A stretch of 64,000 nucleotides of DNA. Origin: Limnobaculum zhutongyuii (GTDB lineage Bacteria > Pseudomonadota > Gammaproteobacteria > Enterobacterales > Enterobacteriaceae). The notes beneath the pieces are model-generated. The model did no database searches. It had not been told where the DNA came from and was given only the letters and a program-made list of their open reading frames with translations. The translations under genes and the position numbers were made by a program. Positions 1 through 7,682 of this stretch are shown here, piece by piece (position 1 is the first letter of the stretch; every line of letters begins with the position of its first letter). The stretch is from the NCBI RefSeq assembly GCF_004295645.1, contig NZ_CP034752.1:2232001-2296000 (forward strand). The letters run 5' to 3'.

Positions 1-539
1 AACTGTTAGCCGGTGTTTCGGTTCCGGTTCAGATTGGTGGCGGTATTCGTACAGAACAAGACGTCAGTGATTTAATTGATGCCGGAGCCAGCCGGGTAGT
101 TATCGGTTCAACCGCCGTACGCCAGCCCGAAATGGTAGAACAATGGTTTAAACGTTTTGGTGCCGATGCATTGGTGTTGGCGCTAGATGTACGCATTGAT
201 GATAACGGTAATAAAAACGTAGCCATTAGCGGCTGGCAGGAAAACTCCAGCCAGACTCTGGAACAGATAGTAGAACGCTATCTTCCCTATGGCTTAAAGC
301 ACGTGCTCTGTACCGATATATCCCGTGACGGTACCCTGGCTGGTTCTAACGTCGATTTATATTGTGAAATTAGCCAGCGTTATCCGGACATTGCATTTCA
401 GGCATCCGGCGGGATTGGCAGTCTGAATGATATTGCTGCCCTGCGCACCAGCGGTGTAAAAGGCGTGATTGTTGGTCGTGCCCTGTTGGACGGTAAATTT
501 AACGTAGAGGAGGCCATTTCATGCTGGCAAAACGGATAA
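1..539 (+). CDS. hisA: HisA, phosphoribosylformimino-5-aminoimidazole carboxamide ribotide isomerase (5' end cut off)
   Basis: Cytoplasmic TIM-barrel isomerase of histidine biosynthesis that converts ProFAR to PRFAR, the substrate of HisF/HisH. The window opens inside the gene: the reading frame is already open at base 3 and about 178 residues remain of the usual ~245, so roughly the first 67 are missing. Visible landmarks are QIGGGIRT near the cut end, the DISRDGTLAG strand-loop carrying the second catalytic Asp, and the phosphate-binding ASGGIGS and GVIVGRALL segments near the C-terminus. The end overlaps hisF by 19 bp, the usual enterobacterial his operon arrangement. Identification is secure; only the 5' boundary is unknown. 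Confidence 0.97.
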   Translation, partial: LLAGVSVPVQIGGGIRTEQDVSDLIDAGASRVVIGSTAVRQPEMVEQWFKRFGADALVLALDVRIDDNGNKNVAISGWQENSSQTLEQIVERYLPYGLKHVLCTDISRDGTLAGSNVDLYCEISQRYPDIAFQASGGIGSLNDIAALRTSGVKGVIVGRALLDGKFNVEEAISCWQNG

Positions 540-1297
540 TACCCTGTCTGGACGTTCGTGATGGTCAGGTGGTTAAAGGCGTGCAGTTTCGCAATCATGA
601 AATCATTGGTGATATTGTTCCACTGGCCAAACGCTATGCTGAAGAAGGCGCGGATGAACTGGTGTTTTATGATATTACCGCCTCTTCCGATGGCCGCGTA
701 GTGGATAAAAGCTGGGTCTCAAAAGTAGCAGAAGTGATTGATATCCCCTTCTGCGTTGCCGGTGGAATTAAAAGCATTGAAGATGCCGGTCAGATCCTCT
801 CGTTTGGCGCGGATAAAATCTCCATTAACTCTCCGGCATTAGCTAATCCATCATTGATCTCTCAGTTAGCCGACCGTTTCGGCGTGCAGTGCGTGGTAGT
901 GGGCATTGATACCTGGTATAACGCTGAACAAGAAAGCTATCAGGTTTATCAATTTACCGGTGACGAAGCCCGCACCAAAGCCACCGCCTGGAACACGTTG
1001 GATTGGGTACAGGAAGTACAAAAGCGCGGAGCCGGTGAAATTGTGCTAAATATGATGAATCAGGATGGTGTTCGTAACGGCTATGATTTGAAACAGCTGA
1101 AGCTGGTACGCCAGGTCTGTAAAGTTCCGCTTATTGCCTCTGGCGGTGCCGGAACAATGGAACATTTTCTCGATGCATTTAACGTCGCTAACGTTGACGG
1201 CGCACTGGCCGCATCGGTGTTCCATAAGCAAATTATCAATATCGGTGAGCTAAAACGCTATCTTGCCGATAATCAAGTGGAGATCAGAACATGTTAA
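521..1297 (+). CDS. hisF: HisF, imidazole glycerol phosphate synthase cyclase subunit
   Basis: Cyclase half of imidazole glycerol phosphate synthase. With HisH it converts PRFAR plus ammonia to IGP and AICAR, linking histidine and purine synthesis. The protein has 258 residues, the family length. It begins MLAKRIIPCLDVRDGQVVKG with the catalytic Asp in CLDV, has the second catalytic Asp in MNQDGVRNGYD, and has the phosphate-binding SGGAGTMEH near the C-terminus. An AGGAGG Shine-Dalgarno lies inside the end of hisA, 6 bases before the ATG. It overlaps hisA by 19 bp and hisI by 7 bp, so translation is probably coupled through the three genes. Confidence 0.98.
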   Translation: MLAKRIIPCLDVRDGQVVKGVQFRNHEIIGDIVPLAKRYAEEGADELVFYDITASSDGRVVDKSWVSKVAEVIDIPFCVAGGIKSIEDAGQILSFGADKISINSPALANPSLISQLADRFGVQCVVVGIDTWYNAEQESYQVYQFTGDEARTKATAWNTLDWVQEVQKRGAGEIVLNMMNQDGVRNGYDLKQLKLVRQVCKVPLIASGGAGTMEHFLDAFNVANVDGALAASVFHKQIINIGELKRYLADNQVEIRTC

Positions 1298-1902
1298 CGC
1301 AACAGCAACACAGCCAGCTGGATTGGGAAAAAGTCGACGGTATGATGCCAGCGATTGTCCAGCATGCGGTTTCCGGCGAGGTTCTGATGTTAGGTTATAT
1401 GAATCTGGAAGCCTTACACGCTACAGAGCAAAGCGGTAAAGTGACCTTTTTCTCCCGAACAAAACAGCGCTTATGGACCAAGGGAGAAAGCTCCGGCAAC
1501 TTCCTGAATGTTGTCAGCATGACGCCGGACTGTGATAACGATAGTCTGTTGATTCTGGCCAATCCGGTTGGTCCTACCTGCCATAATGGTACCAGCAGTT
1601 GCTTTGCGCCTGCTGAAACTGAATGGACATTTCTCTATCAGTTAGAGCAGTTGCTGGCCTCGCGTAAGCAGGCGGATCCGGCCACCTCTTACACCGCAAA
1701 ACTGTATGCCAGCGGAACCAAACGCATTGCTCAAAAAGTAGGTGAAGAAGGTGTAGAAACCGCACTGGCCGCAACAGTTAATGACCGTGAAGAGCTAACC
1801 AATGAAGCATCCGATCTGGTTTATCACTTACTGGTTCTGCTACAGGATCAGGATTTGAATTTAAGTTCGGTGATTAACCGGCTGCGGGAAAGACATAAGT
1901 AA
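1291..1902 (+). CDS. hisI: HisI (HisIE), bifunctional phosphoribosyl-AMP cyclohydrolase / phosphoribosyl-ATP pyrophosphohydrolase
   Basis: Fused enzyme of 203 residues catalysing the second and third steps of histidine biosynthesis. The N-terminal cyclohydrolase half (about 1-115) contains the metal and substrate region WTKGESSGN and the conserved DCDNDSLL and GPTCHNGTSSCF cysteine-rich segment. The C-terminal MazG-like pyrophosphatase half (about 115-203) shows KVGEEGVETALAA and EASDLVYHLLVLL, the acidic helices that bind Mg2+. It is the last gene of the his operon, as in E. coli, and is followed within 25 bases by an intrinsic terminator. Confidence 0.98.
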   Translation: MLTQQQHSQLDWEKVDGMMPAIVQHAVSGEVLMLGYMNLEALHATEQSGKVTFFSRTKQRLWTKGESSGNFLNVVSMTPDCDNDSLLILANPVGPTCHNGTSSCFAPAETEWTFLYQLEQLLASRKQADPATSYTAKLYASGTKRIAQKVGEEGVETALAATVNDREELTNEASDLVYHLLVLLQDQDLNLSSVINRLRERHK

Positions 1903-1925
1903 TAGGTAAATAACCTTACTATCCT

Positions 1926-1953
1926 AAAAGCCAGCGCCTCGCTGGCTTTTTCA
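1926..1953 (+). terminator. Intrinsic terminator of the his operon
   Basis: A perfect 10-bp inverted repeat (AAAAGCCAGC / GCTGGCTTTT) with a 5-base loop ends in a T run. The symmetric A and T tails let it work in both directions, which suits the convergent acetyltransferase gene that ends at 1958. Confidence 0.9.
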
Positions 1954-1957
1954 TTTA

Positions 1958-2482
1958 TTACTTCTCCATCACTATCAATTTCAAATCCTGATTAAATTGC
2001 TGATATTCCGCTTCCGTAATCTTTCGTCCGCTGCTTAACACTTTCAGCTGATGCCCATGAAACTTCCCCTGATAAGGCGGGTGAACATGAGGGAAATCAT
2101 TTTCCACAAACCCTAATGCACGATAAAAACGCAGCCGTTTTTGAGAGATCTCATCCACTACCGGATCGATTTCCAGAATCACCGTTTTATTCGTCGAAGC
2201 AATCAACTCCCCCAGCAAACGGGTTCCATAGCCCTGCCCGCGCACCTTGTCACTAATGGCATAGTGCTCAATATACACATAGTCAGCAAACTCCCAATAT
2301 GCCACGAAGCCAACAAACAGCGAGTTCTCCTCATAACAGTGAAGGAAATAGTTTTCTGCCATTAATCCCTTTGCCTGATGCTCAAAGGTACGCTGCTCAA
2401 ATTCGGGGAAAGAGATGCGATAAAGGCGTTCAAAGGTTGGAAAAAGCACGTCATTAGTACTGTGTAATCGGGTAACTTTCAT
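1958..2482 (-). CDS. GNAT-family N-acetyltransferase
   Basis: Cytoplasmic protein of 174 residues with one GNAT fold. The acetyl-CoA pyrophosphate-binding loop RGQGYG is at residues 81-86, preceded by the beta-4 strand VYIEHYAISDKV and followed by the helix TRLLGELI. A second typical segment, RFYRALGFVEND (about 117-128), is the alpha-4/beta-6 region where many members have the catalytic Tyr. The substrate cannot be read from the sequence. It converges on hisI and shares the bidirectional terminator. The bases upstream, before 2831, form its own promoter region. Confidence 0.85.
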   Translation of the reverse strand: MKVTRLHSTNDVLFPTFERLYRISFPEFEQRTFEHQAKGLMAENYFLHCYEENSLFVGFVAYWEFADYVYIEHYAISDKVRGQGYGTRLLGELIASTNKTVILEIDPVVDEISQKRLRFYRALGFVENDFPHVHPPYQGKFHGHQLKVLSSGRKITEAEYQQFNQDLKLIVMEK

Positions 2483-2831
2483 GATGTGAGAAAATAAATA
2501 TCCTGATAGTTGAAATTAGAAAACGGATAAAACATACCGAATAGTCACCTTATTGCCAACCCTTCCATTGGGCTAGAGTCAGATATCTTGTTTTATGGTC
2601 TGAGATCAAAGTTTATTCTTTTTTTCTAAAAATAATAACTAAAAACAACTGTTCCCCCCCCTTTCCTAACCTATATCAATTTTCTGACAGGAAAGTTAAT
2701 TACTCTAAGTTCATAGACATGGAGTTCGGTTCAGCCGGCTGGAAAACAGCCTGAACTGCCAATTTAGATAACTTCAGGAATTGATTCATTTTTAATCGCT
2801 TTTAAATATAACAATCTTATGGAGCTATAAC
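2483..2831. promoter_or_regulatory. Divergent intergenic region with a hairpin upstream of the fucO-like gene
   Basis: This 349-base AT-rich spacer between two divergent genes holds no plausible gene. At 2729-2756 there is a bipartite inverted repeat (GTTCAG and GCTG pairing with CAGC and CTGAAC) about 75 bases before the fucO ATG. It could be a leader hairpin or an operator. A ribosome-binding site, TATGGAGC, precedes the ATG at 2832. No clear CRP site was seen. Confidence 0.4.
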
Positions 2832-3983
2832 ATGGCAAATAGAATGATCCTCAATGAAACCTCCTATTTTGGTGCCGGAGCCATTTCCCATATTGTGGAT
2901 GAAGTGAAAAAGCGCGGATTCAAAAAGGCGCTGCTGGTAACCGATAAAGACCTGATTAAGTTCGGTGTGGCCACTAAAGTGAGCAAACTACTGGATGAAG
3001 CCAAACTGCCTTACGAGATGTTTGATGAAGTTATCCCAAACCCAACCATTGCCGTAGTGCAAAAAGGGGTAGCGAAGTTTAAACAGTCTGGAGCCGATTA
3101 TCTGATTGCCGTTGGTGGTGGCTCACCACAGGATACCTGTAAAGCGATTGGCATTATCATTAACAACCCTGAATACGCTGACGTAAGAAGTCTGGAAGGC
3201 GTAGCGCCCACTAAAAACGCCTGCGTTCCCATGATTGCCATTCCTACCACCGCCGGTACCGCAGCTGAAGTTACCATTAACTATGTCATTACCGACGAAG
3301 AGAAACGCCGTAAGTTTGTCTGCGTTGACCCACATGATATTCCGGTTATTGCTATTATTGACTCCGAAATGATGGCCAGCATGCCTGCCTCACTAAAAGC
3401 CGCAACCGGTATTGACGCCCTGACCCACGCCATCGAAGGTTATACCACCAAAGGTGCCTAGGAACTGACAGATATGATGCATCTAAAAGCCATTGAGATT
3501 ATTGCCCGCTCTCTGCGCTCTTCGGTAAAAGGCGACCCTGTTGGCGTTGAAGATATGGCGTTAGGTCAATACATTGCCGGTATGGGATTCTCTAACGTTG
3601 GTTTAGGTCTGGTTCATGGCATGGCGCATCCATTAGGCGCTTTTTACGACACGCCTCATGGTGTGGCCAACGCTATTTTGCTGCCTCATATCATGGCTTA
3701 CAACGCCGATTTCACCGGTGATAAATTCCGTGCTATCGCCATTGCTATGGGTGTTAAAGGCGCAGCGGATATGGCGCTGGCCGAAGTACGTGAAGCCGCT
3801 ATTAATGCGGTAAAGCAACTAAGCAAAGACGTTGGTATTCCAGCCAAACTTCGTGATGTTGGTATGAAAGAGAGTGATATCGATGCGCTGGCTCAGGCCG
3901 CCTTTGACGATGTATGTACCGGTGGCAACCCACGGGATACCAACGTAGAAGAGATTAAAGCACTGTATCGCTCGATTTATTAA
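2832..3983 (+). pseudogene. fucO: FucO-like iron-dependent alcohol dehydrogenase (lactaldehyde reductase) interrupted by an in-frame amber codon
   Basis: Group III iron-containing alcohol dehydrogenase closely matching E. coli FucO, which reduces L-lactaldehyde to L-1,2-propanediol with NADH. The frame would give 383 residues, the family length, but codon 210 is TAG at 3459-3461, and the frame then continues undisturbed to 3983. In FucO relatives this position, inside GAWALTD, is Trp, so the change is TGG to TAG. The N-terminal part has the NAD-binding GGGSPQD (95-101) and metal ligands D195 and H199. The other two ligands, H262 and H276 (in VHGMAHPLGA and TPHGVAN), lie after the stop. A product ending at 209 residues would therefore lack half the iron site and the catalytic domain. 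No other fucose genes are nearby. It is either a young nonsense pseudogene or depends on amber suppression. Confidence 0.88.
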
Positions 3984-3997
3984 TTTAATGTATCAAC

Positions 3998-4028
3998 AGC
4001 CCTTTAGTTCATCTAAAGGGCTTTTCTT
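3998..4028 (+). terminator. Intrinsic terminator after the fucO-like gene
   Basis: A perfect 10-bp stem (AGCCCTTTAG / CTAAAGGGCT) with a 5-base loop is followed by CTTTTCTTC, 15 bases after the stop codon of the full-length frame. The retained terminator fits recent inactivation of the gene. Confidence 0.85.
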
Positions 4029-4032
4029 CACA

Positions 4033-4884
4033 TCAACCGTTACTACTCAGTTTGCCACCACAGTGTTTACAGTACCGGGCATCACGTTCATGCCCTACGT
4101 GTTTACATATCGGACAGCGAAAAGATATTTTACGTTCTCTTTCTGCCATCACATAGGCCGAAAGAATACTGGTAGGTATCGCCAGTGACAAATAACCTAA
4201 TATAATCAACATGGAAGCAATAATACGACCTGGCGTGGTGTGAGGCGTAATATCCCCATATCCAACGGTAGCCAGTGTCACTACCGCCCAGTAGATTGAA
4301 GATCCCAGATTAGTAAATCCATTTTGTGGGCCTTCTATTACAAACATAATACCGCCGCTCATCATTGCTACAATAACAATGCAGAATAAAAACAGTAATA
4401 GCTTGCTTCTGGCTTTTAAAATACAGCGATGAAAAAATGCCACATCATCCATTACGCCCAATAGTTTAAACAGGCGCAAAATACAGAGAATACGCCCCAA
4501 TCTCATTAAATTCTCATAATGCGCAACCAGCTCAGGAAATAATAAAATCAAATAAAGACTGAGCGTGGTTATTAAATCAATCAGCCCCATGACAGAGGTT
4601 GGATACTTGATAAACTTAGGAGTAACCCAAAGTCGCATAAGATATTCAAAGGAAAACAACAGAACAAAGATGATATCCATCTGATGGTAAAACGTCGGAT
4701 GATTAAAATTAAACCCTAATCCCCCCATCCGCATAAATTCAGTCAATACGATAAGTAATGCTATTCCTCCCCAAAACAGAGAGACAACCTTTCCCATTGG
4801 GGTTTTAATACTAAAGCACAGCAGATAAATCCGGCGTTTAGTCTGATAAAATGAATGCGCAGTTTCAGACATAAAATGCACCAA
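4033..4884 (-). CDS. Voltage-gated-type potassium channel with a C-terminal zinc ribbon
   Basis: Inner-membrane ion channel of 283 residues. It has an S1-S4-like helical block (about 33-160), including an S4-type segment with Arg/Lys spaced along it (R128, R131, R137, K140). The pore follows, with selectivity filter TVGYGD at 206-211 and a final pore-lining helix at about 219-246. Instead of the RCK nucleotide-binding domain of E. coli Kch, the cytoplasmic tail is only about 35 residues and holds two CxxC pairs (C257/C260 and C272/C275), a zinc-ribbon knuckle. K+ selectivity is inferred from the filter. The role of the ribbon is unknown. The ATG at 4884 is followed by another at codon 5, so the start is uncertain by four residues. 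It converges on fucO. Confidence 0.87.
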   Translation of the reverse strand: MVHFMSETAHSFYQTKRRIYLLCFSIKTPMGKVVSLFWGGIALLIVLTEFMRMGGLGFNFNHPTFYHQMDIIFVLLFSFEYLMRLWVTPKFIKYPTSVMGLIDLITTLSLYLILLFPELVAHYENLMRLGRILCILRLFKLLGVMDDVAFFHRCILKARSKLLLFLFCIVIVAMMSGGIMFVIEGPQNGFTNLGSSIYWAVVTLATVGYGDITPHTTPGRIIASMLIILGYLSLAIPTSILSAYVMAERERKISFRCPICKHVGHERDARYCKHCGGKLSSNG

Positions 4885-5121
4885 CCATGATGATGGGATT
4901 AAAAGAAATTATATACTTAGTTATATCATTTAATTTGGTTGAGTAATTATATCAATCACAATCATTATCCATTAATAGAATAGCTATATCTTCAATAAGC
5001 TTAAGCTTTCCCGCGACATTAAATCACCATGGATAAATTCTACCGATTGATTCGGCTTTTGATGTTATCCTTACCAACCAGAAATCAGATAACCGACAGA
5101 CAACTAAAGACTATTCGTAAG

Positions 5122-6552
5122 ATGAAAAACCCAGCAGAACAGCCAACTTTTTACGTTCATGATTATGAAACTTTCGGTATTAGTCCATCCTACGATCGCC
5201 CCGCTCAGTTTGCCGGCGTTCGTACTGATAGTGATTTCAATATTATCGCTGAACCATTAGTTATTTACTGTAAGCCCGCCAATGACTACCTTCCTGATCC
5301 TGATGCCGTGATGATCACCGGTATTACTCCTCAGGAAGCTATCAGCAAGGGCATGGTTGAAGCGGAATTTGCCCGTCAAATTCACGATAGTTTTAGCGTC
5401 CCGAATACCTGCATTTTGGGTTACAACAATATTCGCTTTGATGATGAAGTGAGCCGGAATATTTTTTACCGTAACTTCCACGACCCTTACGCTTATAGCT
5501 GGCAAAATGGCAATTCTCGTTGGGATCTGCTGGATGTTATGCGAGCCTGTTATGCCCTGCGACCTGATGGTATTCAATGGCCATTGAATGATGATGGCTT
5601 ACCCAGCTTTAAGCTGGAACACCTCACCAAAGCCAACGGTGTGGAACATACTCACGCTCATGATGCAATGTCCGATGTTTACGCCACTATTGCTATGGCG
5701 AAGCTAGTGAAACAGGCCCAGCCTAAACTGTTTGATTATCTGTACCAGTTAAGAAATAAGCGCAAAGTGGCTAACCTGATTGATATTGCCGAAATAACCC
5801 CGCTGGTTCACGTATCCGGTATGTTTGGCGCACTGCGGGGAAATACCAGTTGGATTGCACCACTGGCCTGGCATCCGGATAACAATAATGCGGTGATTGT
5901 CTGCGATTTAGCGGGTGATATGACCCCACTGCTGGAGCTGGATGCTGATACTTTACGTGCACGACTCTACACCCGTCGTGATGACCTTGGTGAGGGAGAG
6001 TTGCCGGTTCCGTTAAAACTGGTACATACCAATAAGTGCCCAGTGTTAGCCCCTGCTAAAACGCTACTGCCGGAAAATGCCGACCGTTTGGGTATCGATC
6101 GTCAACGCTGTCTGGCCAATCTTCAATTACTACGTCAGAGCCCGGACCTGCGCGAAAAAGTTGTTGCTATCTATAGCGAAGCTACACCGTTTACGCCACC
6201 AACTGATGTGGATGGTCGATTATATGACGGCTTCTTCAGCGATGCGGATCGTGCGGCTATTGGCATCATTCAGAAAACTAAACCGGAAAACCTGCCGGCA
6301 TTAACGCTGGCCTTTAATGATAACCGGCTGGAAACCCTGTTGTTCCGCTACCGCGCCCGTAACTATCCTAAAACCCTGGATGATGCTGAACAACGCCGCT
6401 GGCTGGCACATCGTCAGGAGATGTTAAGTCCGGAACGTCTGGAGAAGTACGTGGCTAAAATCGAGCAACTGGCTCAATTACACGGCGATAATGCAGATAA
6501 ACTCTCCCAGCTTAAAGCACTGTTTCGCTACGCTGAACAGTTGGTTGGCTAA
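5122..6552 (+). CDS. sbcB: Exodeoxyribonuclease I
   Basis: DEDDh-family 3'-5' exonuclease for single-stranded DNA, acting in mismatch repair and recombination in the cytoplasm. With this start the protein has 476 residues, matching the ~475 of E. coli ExoI. Active-site residues are D14 and E16 in HDYETFG, and His-Asp in HAHDAMSDVYATIAMAK. The ExoI-specific SH3-like and C-terminal domains follow (PLVHVSGMFGALRGNTSW, FFSDADRAA, LFRYRARNYP). An ATG at 5029 is in frame and would add 31 residues with no counterpart in the family. Neither start has a strong Shine-Dalgarno, so the shorter one was chosen by length and homology. Its promoter shares the 4885-5121 spacer with the divergent channel gene. 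Confidence 0.96.
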   Translation: MKNPAEQPTFYVHDYETFGISPSYDRPAQFAGVRTDSDFNIIAEPLVIYCKPANDYLPDPDAVMITGITPQEAISKGMVEAEFARQIHDSFSVPNTCILGYNNIRFDDEVSRNIFYRNFHDPYAYSWQNGNSRWDLLDVMRACYALRPDGIQWPLNDDGLPSFKLEHLTKANGVEHTHAHDAMSDVYATIAMAKLVKQAQPKLFDYLYQLRNKRKVANLIDIAEITPLVHVSGMFGALRGNTSWIAPLAWHPDNNNAVIVCDLAGDMTPLLELDADTLRARLYTRRDDLGEGELPVPLKLVHTNKCPVLAPAKTLLPENADRLGIDRQRCLANLQLLRQSPDLREKVVAIYSEATPFTPPTDVDGRLYDGFFSDADRAAIGIIQKTKPENLPALTLAFNDNRLETLLFRYRARNYPKTLDDAEQRRWLAHRQEMLSPERLEKYVAKIEQLAQLHGDNADKLSQLKALFRYAEQLVG

Positions 6553-6568
6553 TATTTTCGATCGTTTT

Positions 6569-6607
6569 ACGCCATATAGCAGAACTCTCTGATATATGGC
6601 GTTTTTG
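6569..6607 (+). terminator. Intrinsic terminator of sbcB
   Basis: A 9-bp stem (ACGCCATAT / ATATGGCGT) with a 16-base loop is followed by TTTTTG, starting 17 bases after the sbcB stop. Confidence 0.8.
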
Positions 6608-6686
6608 TTGATTTAGTCTGCTATATCTCTGTTTTGCACCGGTGTATCATAACTTCAACACCCGTTTAAAGCAGGACATCAGTAGT

Positions 6687-7616
6687 ATGATGGTCAGGTC
6701 CGGAGCCGCGCTGGCAATCTTCTCTTTTATACTGTGGGGCATTACCCCGCTGTTTTATCGCCTGTTACCTGGTGCCGAACCCATTGAAATGCTGGCTCAA
6801 CGGATTTTATGGTCTCTTCCTCTGCTCTTGTTAGTTCGTCCTTTGATAAAACAGCGCACCCGCTGGCGAGAAATCTGGCAGGATAAGCGCTCCTTGCTGT
6901 TTTGTCTGCTGGGTACCAGCATTATGGCTATTTCCTGGTGTACCTTTACTTACGCTATGACTCACGATCAGGTTTTAGCCGCCAGTCTTGGCTACTTTAT
7001 TAATCCACTATTCTCTATTTTGCTGGGCATGATTTTTTTGCATGAGCGCCTTAGCCTCAGCCAAAAACTGGCGGTACTGTTTGCTTTTGCCGGTGTCAGT
7101 TATCAACTCTGGCAATACTGCCAATTACCGGTGTTAGCATTGATTATGGGGAGTGCTTTTGCGCTGTACGGCCTGATTCGTAAGTTCATTCGTTTTGACA
7201 TTATCACCGCCCTTACCGTTGAAACGCTGTGGCTGTTTCCCGTAGCCATTGGTTTAACCATTTGGTTATCGACCAGCGGCGAAAGTGCATTAACCAATGC
7301 CGATACCACAACCCGGATTTACTATGCGCTGACAGCTCCAGTTACCCTGCTGCCTTTGCTATTTTTCGCTGCCGCAATTAAACGCACCACCTTAACCGTG
7401 ATTGGATTATCCCAATATATTGAACCCACTATTCAGTTCTTACTGGCGATTTTCTTGTTCAATGAGGCTTTCGATAAAGTGAAAGGCGTTAGCTTTACCC
7501 TGATTTGGATTGGGTTGCTGTTTTGTATGTCGGGGTTACTGAAGGGATGGATTCTACAAAGACGGCATCATACTTCTGTTGTTCAAAATGGTCAGCCAAA
7601 AGAAGATATTATTTAA
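6687..7616 (+). CDS. rarD: RarD-type EamA/DMT-family permease
   Basis: Inner-membrane transporter-like protein of the drug/metabolite superfamily with about ten hydrophobic helices in two EamA repeats. It resembles E. coli RarD along its length: FILWGITPLFYRLLPG at the start, LAASLGYFINPLFSILLGM and FALYGLIRKFI in the middle, and LSQYIEPTIQFLLAIFLFNE in the second repeat. Transport substrates of RarD proteins are mostly unproven (chloramphenicol sensitivity is the historical phenotype). Starting at 6687 (AGGA ten bases upstream) gives 309 residues. A possible earlier ATG at 6642 would add 15 polar residues. Related only partly to E. coli RarD (about 296 aa), so it could be a paralogue. Confidence 0.8.
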   Translation: MMVRSGAALAIFSFILWGITPLFYRLLPGAEPIEMLAQRILWSLPLLLLVRPLIKQRTRWREIWQDKRSLLFCLLGTSIMAISWCTFTYAMTHDQVLAASLGYFINPLFSILLGMIFLHERLSLSQKLAVLFAFAGVSYQLWQYCQLPVLALIMGSAFALYGLIRKFIRFDIITALTVETLWLFPVAIGLTIWLSTSGESALTNADTTTRIYYALTAPVTLLPLLFFAAAIKRTTLTVIGLSQYIEPTIQFLLAIFLFNEAFDKVKGVSFTLIWIGLLFCMSGLLKGWILQRRHHTSVVQNGQPKEDII

Positions 7617-7629
7617 CTGAAATAAAGTA

Positions 7630-7664
7630 AAAACTAAAAAGGGCGTCATACATTTGACGCCCTC
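7630..7664 (-). terminator. Intrinsic terminator of the putrescine-importer-like gene (bidirectional)
   Basis: A perfect 9-bp stem (AGGGCGTCA / TGACGCCCT, 7640-7663) with a 6-base loop. On the minus strand it is followed by TTTTTAGTTTTT, so it mainly terminates the transporter gene that ends at 7683. Confidence 0.85.
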
Positions 7665-7682
7665 TCAGATAATCCCGTTAGA

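Noticed and set aside
3459..3461. Pyrrolysine or programmed recoding at the fucO amber codon
   Set aside because: Pyrrolysine is not known in Enterobacterales, the homologues have Trp, and no recoding structure is visible; nonsense mutation is simpler.
5029..5121. N-terminal extension of SbcB
   Set aside because: No homology to the family N-terminus and no better Shine-Dalgarno than the ATG at 5122.
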